64,000 nucleotides of DNA from Nematostella vectensis. Lineage: Eukaryota; Cnidaria; Anthozoa; Actiniaria; Edwardsiidae. Below are positions 27,101 through 39,100 of this stretch, in pieces. The first letter of the stretch is position 1. Each line of letters begins with the position of its first letter. The notes beneath the pieces were generated by a model. It ran no database searches, was not told the DNA's origin, and worked only from the letters and a program-made list of their open reading frames with translations. The stretch spans positions 11,764,813 through 11,828,812 of the forward strand of contig NC_064041.1 of NCBI RefSeq assembly GCF_932526225.1. Reading direction: 5' to 3'. Both the position numbers and the translations under genes were made by a program.

Positions 27101-30100
27101 GTGTGTCACATGTGTACTTCTGCTATGTGTCACATGTGTACTTCTGCTATGTGTCACATGTGTACTTCTGCTGTGTGTCACATGTGTACTTCTGCTATGT
27201 GTCACATGTGTACTTCTGCTATGTGTCACATGTGTACTTCTGCTGTGTGTCACATGTGTACTTCTGCTGTGTGTCACATGTGTACTTCTGCTATGTGTCA
27301 CATGTGTACTTCTGCTGTGTGTCACATGTGTACTTCTGCTGTGTGTCACATATGTACTTCTGCTATGTGTCACATGTGTACTTCTGCTATGTGTCACATG
27401 TGTACTTATGCTATGTGTCACATGTGTACTTATGCTATGTGTCACATGTGTACTTCTGCTGTGTGTCACATGCATACTAATGTCACTTACTTGTGAATCT
27501 TGCACAGAAGCTCATGTGCCTGCCATCGCATGGCCGTAGAGTTGGACTCTAGCAGAAAGCTGCGCACAAATTGACACATGATCCCCATGTCCACAAACTC
27601 TTGCAGCTGTTGAACAAGTTTCGCTGCTGTCGCTACAAACAAAACACAGGCTCAGTTATGTTACATGAGAAAAAAATACATAGAAGGTCCATAAAACTGG
27701 AACCAATCAAATGATCTATCTCATGGCCAAACAACATAACTCTCTTAAGTTCATTTGGCCGCTACTGCTCTTGGCAATAATTCATAGCGTTTATTTTCAA
27801 GTTTTCTTGGATGATTTTTCTAGTGTCCATACCTTCGCATTTGGAATCTGTTTCACCTGAAATAAACAAAATAGAATCATAATCTTTATTGATTCTGTCA
27901 GGTAAAACTGAATTAGTCAGGTAAAACTAAATTTTCATCGCCGACACATTACGTGGACACGTTATTACGTGCAGGGGTTTCATTAGGCCCCGGCGGCCCG
28001 TCGGAAGCGCCAGCTATTTTCCACCGAGTGACAGCTATTTTTTTTTAAAAAAGTCGACTTAAGCTTTATTTAAACTAAAAAGATAAAATAACTTTCAACC
28101 CCTACTTATCAATCTCCATCGCCTACTCTGAAAGTTAATGAAAGCCCTCACGTGGACACGTTGTTACGTGGACACGTTATTACATTTATTGATTTATCAT
28201 TATTTTTTTGGGGGGGGTTTCATACCTTTGTCTTTTTCAGTCTCTTTATCCTTGTCTTTGTCCTTGTCTTTGCGTGGCTTGGTGGGCGAGGAGCCAGCCA
28301 CAACAGCCTTAGCCCCACAGATGGCATAAGACAGAAGCTGAAGAATCAGGGGAGCAACGCCTTCTTCAAACAGGTAACTAGCGCGCAACAGGAACGACAA
28401 GCCGCCTATGGAGGGATTTAAGGGACATAACGGTTTGAGTTTTTACCTTTGTTGTTTTAGGGAGGGAAGAGAAGACAGGAAAGAAAGCGAAGACAGTTGA
28501 TCTGTGCAAGGGAGAATCAAGCAGAGGTTATTGATCCTTTTCTATCTCCGATTACTTCACTTGCACATATGTGTAAGCTCCTCTGTACGCCTCTGTTTGC
28601 AAGCTTGGAATTGATGTCACTTTATCTTTTTCTTTCTCTTTATTTTTTCAGCCGGTATAAACCACAGGCCCGTAGTCAGGATGTTGAGCGAGGGGGTTCC
28701 TTTACCCATAAAGCGGACCATTTTCTCTTAGGTAGCTCGTCCTTGCTCGTAGTGGTACTTAGTATTTCTTAATTAGAGCAGACCTTCCCCCAGAGTGGAG
28801 GGGATTTTCCGAACCCCCGAACCCCCACTAGCTACGGGGTTGAACCTAACAGTCTGGATTGACGCTTAATACCGTTATCATAGTTTCAAACAGTGCCATA
28901 AGAATGGCCTAGAAACGTGCAAAGTCTGTGAAGACACGTTTAAAGTCTTGGTAACTCACTCTTTTCTTGTATGCAGTAAGCTTGCCAATTGCTGATTCGG
29001 CTGGATGCCACCTCGGAACAGGCTTTGAGATGCTCGATCTGTTGAACAGAGTAAGACAAAGATGTAAGGAAACCATATTGCTTGAGATTGGATGCTTAGG
29101 GAAGGTCCTTTCTCTTGCCATTATTATTTACAGTGTCATTGATAACATTTACAAATGTTCAGAAATTCACTTAAACTTTCTTTTAAAGGGATAAAATACA
29201 GTACGTATAAGTATATGGAAATTCAGAGAAAGATGGATTGCCGCCATCAACAGAATCTACTTTAAAACCTTATGAATTTGTATTATGACTGACATAGGCC
29301 AAGTTAGTAAAATTCATCAATAAGCCATAGTCGAATGAGGCCAACAAAGCAGGTAAAAATAACAAGGTACACTAAGAAATCACGTGACTTTTCAGTGTAA
29401 AAAAATAAACACAGATATGGATGCGGCTGTCATGCCAGACAGCTACAAGTCTTTTTTTTTTTCAATAATAATAACCCTTTTCATAAATAGAGCCTGTCTG
29501 GTTGATTCATTGGATCAGTTGTTTTTTGCTGTGTTGTTATTTTTGCTGCTGCGAGTTTGTCATCCATTAATTAAGTCGGGTGATTTCCTATTGCAAGTCG
29601 TCTATTAACTGCCTAGTGTGATAAGCGAGTTTGTCACCCATTAATTAAGTCGGGTGATTTCCATTGCAAGTCGTCTATTGACTGCCTAACTTACCAGTGT
29701 GATAAGCGCATCATAGGACAACACAACAGGCAGGTTGTTGGCTTGGTCAGGGTCAAAGCCACCATCACAACTCAGATTCCTACAAGAAGCAAGGTCAACA
29801 CATAACACCATAACCCTTGCCTAACTCTACCGATGATAGTGTAGTGCATGCAAAAGTTTAAGCAGATGGTATTTCGAATAGGCTATACCTGGAATATAGT
29901 ACTAGCTGATACAATTCTTTCCTACACCTAGCATAGGGTATACTCCATGCCTAACTCCTCGCATTTAATAGTCTAGTGCATTTGAATATCTGATGGTATT
30001 CTATACCTGGTATATGGTACTAGATGATCCAATTCTTTTCTACACCTAGTATGGGGTATACTCCATGCCTAACTCCTCGCATGTGATAGTCTAGTGCATT

Positions 30101-33100
30101 TAAATATCTGATGGTATTCTATACCTGGTATAAGGTCTTAGATGATACAAGCCTTTCCTTTCTACACCTAGCATAAGGTATGCCCTAACCCAACTTTTCT
30201 GATGCTAGGACAGTCCATTTAGATCTCTGAGCTGATCAAATTCTATACCTGGTTTATGGTACCAGATGATACACGTCTTTTCTACACCTAGTATAGGGTA
30301 TGTATGCCCTTACCTAACTCCTCGCATGTGATAGTCTAATGCATGCAGATCTCTGAGCTGGCGGTAGTTGTCTTTTGAGCCACAGAGGAACATCAGCAAC
30401 TGCAAAAAGGAAACAGAAAATAAACGATTGGTGATTATCCCCAGAGGTCACCTTATTGAGTCTCTTACTAAGTAATACTAGTGTACTTATACTAAGTAAT
30501 GCTAATGCACACTAGTGACATAACAACATAGGCGCACACACTCTTTTAAGCCCAACATAACGACATGGACATAATAACATCAAAGAAAAACACGTTTTTT
30601 TTCTCTTATGTCGTTTTGTTCATATCGTTGTGTTGGGCTTATGTCAAAATTTCAAAGCATTCACACTTTGAACATATGAACATAAGGGTGCATGCACCTT
30701 TGCCATTATGTCGTTATGTCCCTAGTGTGAACCAGGCTTAATTCACCACTGAGCTCCAGCTTTTTATAAAGGTCCTGGGCTGTGTCTACACATTAACCAG
30801 CACAAGCATCATCTACCAAAGCTGGATGTTTCCTTACCTTTCTCACTTGGCGCTTCACAAAGGGTGTTTGCTGAACCATCATGTACTGAAAAATGAGTCC
30901 ATGTTAATATTTTTTACCACTGACAGTCAGTTACAAAAAAGAAAGAGACGCAAAACATCATGAACAAGCAGCCGCAACAATGGTGATAAAAACAACTAAG
31001 GCAGAAGAAACATCAGCAGCAAAAAATAGCAAGCATCAGTAATTACAAGAAAAACAGAAGGTACCAGCAACAAAAACAACAAGAGCTAGCTATAACAACA
31101 ACACAATTCAGCAGAATGTCATACTGCCATAAGCACAATGATAGGTGTCTTCAAAGGTGTCAACATAGAAGCGGGTGAGGGTTGATGAGATGACTTATTA
31201 GGGACCTACTTCACAAAGATTCTCCATCCACTCGTCTGTGAATTGTGGGGTATAAAAATCGTCAATAGAGTCTGCAACCTTCTTGACCTTAAAACAAATA
31301 TAGCACACATGAACATACTTGGTACGCTGAAAACAATAATATAGCACCCATAAAAAGACTTGGTATGGCAATAGTTCGTTCTTCCTCTATCTAACGCTTT
31401 CCCTGAATCCCAAGGGGTACTGAAAAAATAACCCTTGCTCAGATTGACTTATTTATTATCTCCCTGAAGTGAGTCGGCCGGGGGATGAAATAGATTGGGG
31501 GAGGGGGCTTTCACATATGCATCTGAGAATCAGGCTAAGTATCTCTTTTGAGTCTCTTTGTCTAATGTTGCGGACAAGTTTACCTGGTAAGGAAGTCTCA
31601 GTACCATCTCAGTCAGCAACTGTGGATAGGCCTCAAACACATCCCCGGCGTGACCCTGGGATTATAAATACAAACAAAACGTAAGTACATTTGCACAGTG
31701 GAGAGTCTTCACCAAGCACAGGGTGCTGTTATCTCTCACTACTGCAGGCCCTATAAGTGATTGTGTTCCTATCAGTAAAAATAAGACCTCCATAATAGTG
31801 GGGTGTCAATTGTGAGTTGACTTTAGACTTGGGCGCAAATGAAAATACAATATAAAGCAAATTGCGGGACATTAAATGTGCTTCACATACGGCTGACTTT
31901 GTGTGTCTGTATAACATATAGGCCTTACACGCAATCATGAGACAGTTCCATGGAACAGTATTCCCAGGAGTCTTACGTCCCCAGGTCAGTGAAGCGCTAT
32001 ATGACGGTTCCTCAAGCATTATACCCCCTTCCCCACCCAACACAGGATAGCACTCACCTTGACATACTGCCTAAGGAAAAATGGCGACATGTCTAGGGGA
32101 GGGTTGGTGGACTATGAATTCATCACCATACTACCCCCACCCCACCCAGGATAGTACTCACCTTGGCATACAGCCTAAGGAAAAATGGCGACATGTCTAG
32201 GGGAGGGTTGGTGGACTATGAATTCATCACCATACTACCCCCACCCCACCCAGGATAGTACTCACCTTGACATACAGCCTAAGGAAAAATGGCGTCATGT
32301 CTAGGGGAGGGTTGGTGGACTATGAATTCATCACCATACTACCCCCACCCCACCCAGGATAGTACTCACCTTGACATACTGCCTAAGGAAAAATGGTGAC
32401 ATGTCTGGGGGAGGATTGGAAGGCTGTGACTTTAGAAGGGATCCACTTATGTTAGACGGGTCCTCCTGGAAATAAGAAACAGCCAAGACCTTGTGTCATG
32501 TTACACATACACCTATTTCAATAAACATTGTCGATGCAAATTTCACATTTCATTGAAATTCTTAGAAAGCACCAGAACGCTCAAGCTATGGCCAAGAATT
32601 TTAAAGGGAGTGACAAGGAGGGGTATACAAGAGTCTGTATTGAATCACTACACTAAAACATCAGTAACATGGCAAGGCAGGTACTACAATACAACGTAGG
32701 TCCAGGGAATAAAAAGAAAATATGGCCATGTATCAAATATTATCTGCACGACAAAACATTTTCCAATCATGGCCATGCGCCCTAGCAATCTACTGCAATG
32801 ACTTACCTCCTCTTTCTTTGCTAGTGCCTTCCAGTAGGTCAACAGACACTTGAGTAACTCCAGACAGTGCTCAACGATGCTCACTTCACCCAGTCTGGTA
32901 GCAGTTCTACAGCACACGATGGACGGCGCCTGCAAGCGGAACTCATGGTGAATGAGCATATTTATGCATGGTGACATTAACAAATTGGCAGTTTAGAACC
33001 TCTTTTCAACCTCGATGCTGAATTACTTGAAGGAGTGGTAATTAGCTCAAGTCGAGAACATGATGGATTGTTCAACAAAACACACACAACCTCATAATTG

Positions 33101-36100
33101 AATTGTTTGTTTGTCTGAATGGAGGAAAGTTGAGAACCTGAAGAATAACAGTCACTCGAGCCTGTTCCCAGAGTCATTATGCATGTTTGCTGTTTGCTAT
33201 TCATGCTAGAGCATTAGGGTTCTTATGTATCCCTGTACCTTGCTGGATTTCCTGCTTAATGACATGATCCATCTGTTCCTAGTCTCATTATGTATGTTGT
33301 TGTTGTGTGTAAATAAATATACATGTTAAAGCTGTTATTTAAGCTCTTGTGAAATCGTGCACCTCTCTGTCCTGCATGATGGCATAATCCATTGAGTAGG
33401 TTCCCAATTTTATTATGTTTGTCTGGTGTGTGTACAACTTTACAATGCTAGAGCTGTTTTAGAAATCGGTATGTCTAAGTGCACAGTACTGACGGAAAGT
33501 AATGAAAACGAAATTGGCCGAAGTTCGCCGAATTACGTCAAGCACATCCGAAAATACCTGAAATTCGCCAGATTTCGGCTGGGCCTAAATTCTTTTGTTT
33601 TACACGCGCCTGAATTTCGGCGATTTTCGCCTAAGACACGATTTTAAGGCGAACGTGTTCTAGCCGAATTTCGCTGTAATTTCGCCTGCTGAAATTTCGG
33701 AAGGACTAATATGTACAACAGAAAATCCTGAAAATGTACAGACACTAATGTTGGCAAAGCGACTACGTTTTATCAGCGTGGGAGGATACATCTCCAACTA
33801 CGATTCTCTTGGTTAAATAACAGCTAAGTTCCAAGGAAAATCAAAACACGTTATCACACTTGCGAATACCGTTGCTCTTATATACTTACGGGTATATAGT
33901 AAGTTACAGGACTGAGCACGTCTTTTCCCATGCTATGACGTCTTCCTCGGTTATCGATTTCATAATCAATACTTAATATCGAAGACGCGCGACTCGCCAC
34001 GTTCGTAGAATTTGTAATTGTTTGTGATAGTTTTTAGGATTAAGCACGAAAGACATGGAATGTTCCCTTACCTTGTTTTAGTGGCGGACGCTTTGTAATG
34101 ATTCAGGAATTGTGAAATCCGGATTGTTTGTATGTTTGTTTTTCTAATATATTGTGACCCATTTTCTAACCTATTGTGACCCAGCAAGTGTTACTGTGTG
34201 TTTGGAGACCCTGAGTATACTTTGCGAGAAATGTAACCATGCTTTGTGTTTGTTACCATGACAACATCGCAAACAATTGCTGGGTGTAAATAAAGGCGCG
34301 GCAATTTCTATTGGGGTCAGATTATTATTAATCATGTTACAAACACGACTTTCTCCGTACGTCCGCGAGCGAATTATTCGACTTTACTCACAACAGAAAA
34401 AGCCAATGCAGATCCCTGAAAGACTCCAGGAAGAAAACATCCAAGTCAGTTTGACGACAGTCTATCGTGTGGTCAACAAGTTCAACGCCACCGGGTCCGT
34501 TAAAGATTTACCAAGAAGTGGGAGACTGAGGAAGATCACGCAGGAGGGGATGAACATTATAGATGAAGTTATGGACGAAAATGATGAGACGACGAGCGAC
34601 ACCTTGAAAGAAATACTATCCGAGTCCGGAATCCATGTCTCCGCCTCCACCATTTGCGAAGCACGTCGAGAAAACTGGACCTTGGAAGCAACACGGTATG
34701 GCCAGATGATAAGGCAAGTGAACAGAGATTTAAGGCTGGAGTATACACTAAGGTGCAGGCTAGTGGCGACCGGTTTGAAGATGCCGTCTTTGTAGACGAG
34801 TCCTCCCTGGATGTCCAACTCAGTTGCATGATTGAGTCTGTTCCCAGTTTAATTATGTTTGTCTACTGTGTGTGTGTGTGTTATATTCAGGTTCATATGA
34901 AACAGTTTACCTCACTAGATGTTCTGCTTGATGACTTTGTCCTGGACATGAGAACACTTAAGAAACGCATGATAATCAGCTGGACCTCATGCTGATCATT
35001 CCTCTCCGACATCTTCTGGTAATTCTGAGATTCAGCAAACATCCTAGATTAGATTACTAGTATTGTCTAGTATAAGTGTTCCACCAAGCACTTATATTAC
35101 TTCAAAAGACTTGGCACTGGACCCATGCAGGCAAGTATACCAGGGGTGCACAACCTTGGCGGCAAAAAATGGGTGACTTCTCAAAAAGGAATCTTCAAAT
35201 ACTATGCTTTTCTCATATAATACCTATGTCTGCGCACCCCCCCCCCCCAAGCCAATCTAAGACATGTGCCTGCAATGTTCCCCATGTCCCTCTGGATCTG
35301 CTGGTACTAAGGTGAAGTGGAGTGAAGACCACACCTTTTTGTCAAGCTCCAGCTCTGCCAGACACTTGGTGATGACACAGTCTAGAGCAGATCTGTCCGG
35401 CTCATTGTCCTCAAGATCAGAACACAGCATTAGCAGTACCTGAAAGACAAAAAAAAACAAAAAAAACAATAAGCACCATATACATCAATTAAAGCAATCC
35501 AGTACGCATCCTCTATTAATGAAAATCATCTGTTTACAAGCATCACATATTGTTAGAATCATCCATCAATTTAATTCAATCTGTTTTGTTTGACTAAAAA
35601 GTGTTACAAATTCTGGTTGGGTTCAAAACTACAAATTCAGAGGGAGGGATCCCCTTGCCCTTAAATATCTTTTAGGCGTTCCAAAAGAGGCATTAAGGCT
35701 TGTTGAAGAGGGATAAACCTGTAGTGCATATCCCACCTGCATATATGGAATGGCCCTAACCCCTCCAATCTCTCTTAGCTCTCCCATGTAAGACAGTAGT
35801 TCTTGTAGAAGCAGTAGCTGCAGGGAGTGAAGCCGGTCATGGTCCAATGCTTCACTTTCTTCCTGGGCACGCTGATCATCACTACAATGGCTGCTGGTAC
35901 TACGGTGTCCAGTCTCTGAACCTGAAAAGGTACATTTTATTAACTTGGGGTAGTATAAATGCAGCAAAACATGAGACTAAATGTGAAAGAACGCATCGTA
36001 AAAATGAATTCCTCAAAGGAAATGTTTAGTTGCTATCCTTGAGCCGTGCAAAAATCAATAAAGTTGGAAATGAGAATCTCTCTCTCTCTCTAAGTAGTAC

Positions 36101-39100
36101 CTCCACGATCCCCATCAATGCTTGCTGTTGCCACACTAGACCCAGGCTCTACCGCTATAGAGTCAGCACTGCCACCACTCTCGGAACCAGGCCCTGTCTG
36201 AGATACGTACTGTGGCAAAGGAGACCTGGGCGCACTATGACCTGCAGAGCCCTGGGCACTACTGGGAGGGGCATCATACTCGTCTTCACTTCCAGGCGCT
36301 GTAGATAAAATATCATAACTTTTCAGTTACCTCTGGTTTATTGTTAGAGTTGAATGATGTTAAATGGGCTCTGTCAGCCAACATTTTGCCACCGTAGAAG
36401 ATAAGAAGCCAGTAGAGAAAAAACATTCCATCCCCTTATCTTTTCTTAACAACTTTATTAAGTTTTCGCCCAATGGAGTCAGTAGAAATAGGACCAGGTC
36501 CTATGCGAGGTATTTCTAAGGATGGAATCTGGAAATTCAATGATGAAGCTACGTTTTTGTATGTTCATGTCATAAATTAACTTCTAATAAAAGCAAAAAA
36601 GAACATGCTAACCGAATCCCAATCTCGATTTTTTCCCCACCCTTGGACTTTTTTAAACAAAATAAGTGTAATTTTGTGATAGTAATATTTAAAGAACGAT
36701 CTGGTAGCAAACTGGTTGGTATATTGGAGGCCAATGGAGTGATAAAACGCCGTCAAAGTTGTACTATGAGCATGATGAAAATGATAATAGTTGTGTTAAA
36801 GATGGTGATGATATTGATGGTGGTTATGTGATGATTATGATGGCAATGACGATGATTATGATACTATGGTCTCAATGATGTTGGTGGTAATGATGGTGGT
36901 AACAGTGGCGGTTGTTATGATGGTAGTGGTAATAGTGGTGGTGATGATTGTGGTTATGATGTTAATAAAGATAAAAATGATTAAGATGATGAAAATTATA
37001 CTAATCATTACAGAAATAATATTGACAACCTATTCATCACCACCTGACCTTCTTACCCGATGCCGTAGTATCTGACAAGTTGCCACCTTCAAGTGAGAGT
37101 GAACTCTGTGCCACTTGCTGACCAGCTAATGACAATCCATGGATGATACCTGCTTCAGGGTTCTGCTCCTGAAGGCTGAGCGCAATAGCCAGCTCCATCA
37201 TGGTCTCATCATCAGCATCATTTGGCAGGTCCACCACGCCCATGATGACTGACTCCAGTTGACTGACTGCTGGTGCAGACGACTGAGAGCTCTGGTTTGG
37301 ATCATTGCCATTTGCTGGAGGCTGTAGGGATGTGGGAAAAGGTTGTTTAAGTATATTACACATTATAGGTTTCTTGTGCATTGTGTTATGTCTTACTCCA
37401 TGATTAGGTAACTTCAGATTTATGATGGCAGAGAGTCTATGATGGTGCACACACAGGATTCCCTTTCTTTTAGCGTGCGGAGTAATACAACGTGTGCGCC
37501 ATCATAAGTTTGCTATTGACTGCCAGTGGACTGAAAAGTTAGTTTGTCAATCGTCATCCTTTTGCACAAGTTTAGTCAGTAGATCAAGTGCATCTTAATG
37601 TATTTTGTGATAACTTGAAGCCCGCTTAAATGACTTAAAATTGTTTGAGTTGATTCAACCAAAAATGTTTTGCTCCTTCTCCTCAAACGTTTTGCTCCTC
37701 CTCCTCAACTCCATACTTTCGGCTCCTAACCAGAGTTAAAAGCCAAATTTTTGCATCCATGTTAATCAACAGCCCAAATCTGAGGTTCAAACAATAAAAC
37801 CATCAGACACATACTTGTTGGGAAGGGGGTTGTTGTTGTTGCTCTGCTGAGGCACCCTCTCCTGGGCCTGATGGTGCAGGTTCGTCTTGTCCAGAGTCTG
37901 ACCTCTCCCCCTCCCTCTCGGGATCATCCTCATCATCGTCTTCCTCCTCTTGAGTAGCTCCTCCTACTGGGGAGGTGCTGCAGGGAGGTGGGGTGGGACC
38001 ATCCCTGTTTCGGCCTTTTTGTATCGGGTGGAGCAGCCTGATGAGGGCCTGCTTACAGGCAAAGCTGACAGAGGGATCCTGTAAAGGCACACAGTGTAAA
38101 AGCTCTGGTGGCTTATTGTCTTTATGGTCTTGAGGGGCTTATAGGTTAGAGGCTCAAGCGAGGGCTTAAAAAATTATGTCTTTGACAATAGGTATATTAT
38201 AAGTGTACGCATATTAAAACAGACTATGAGATTTGGTATCATTTTTACCCTCAAACAAAGCAACAATCACTTGGGGGAAAAGGAAGAGCTTAATAGAGAT
38301 AGGGCTTAATTAAAAAGGATGACTTTTTTAGCCTCTAGGCCTTTTTTTAATCAATTTCGTGAATAAACAGAGGAAAATTGGTTAAACAGCAACAAAGGAA
38401 AACTTACCTCACATAGTAAAAGCCTTACATACAGGGAGACCACAGTCTTGACATAAGACGTGTCTGAGATGGCAAAGGCGTGAATGATATCTACCAGAGC
38501 GGTCACGGTAGACTCAACATCTTGCATGCCTGGATTGGTTGATGCACAAATGTTTATCAGAAAAAACAAAAATATTCTTCTGCAGTTTACAGTTAAAACA
38601 CATGTATAAGAACTAAGGAGTGTCAAAGAAGTTACTGGGGTAGCGGAATTCTAAGTGACATAGAAATGGTGACCATGTATGGGCTCTAAACCAAGAAGTG
38701 TATGTCAAGAAAAAGGCATCAGTTATCAGTGGTGGTCACAGCCAATAGCATAAATCATGGCTTTTATATAAAAGGACGAACAAAAACCTTACTTAGGACC
38801 AGTCTTTGTTAAGAAAACCAAGGTTTTTATACACAAATTTTAACGTACATTTAATATATAGGAGGTATTTTTTTCTATAAAAACAATTTTCTAAGAAAAA
38901 TAATGTCAAGTTTTATAAACTTTTAGCCTTAATACAACAAGGTACATTCCTTCCATATGAATACCAAACCTGGAAGCTTATTTTGGTCATTGCTGTTTGC
39001 ATATCATAGAGGGTTTGGAAATTAGCGCTTAAATGATATTCAATGCCAAGACAATACCATTTCAGCCATTCCAAGAGACATAGAACAAGAGTTATGATTT

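Noticed and set aside
26960-27480. CRISPR array
   Set aside because: Regular 24-bp repeats without unique spacers in an animal gene intron; this is a minisatellite.
26941-27505. Frames of about 180 residues with SHVYFCYV or HVTHSRST periods
   Set aside because: Products of the 24-bp minisatellite, open in several frames at once; not a gene.
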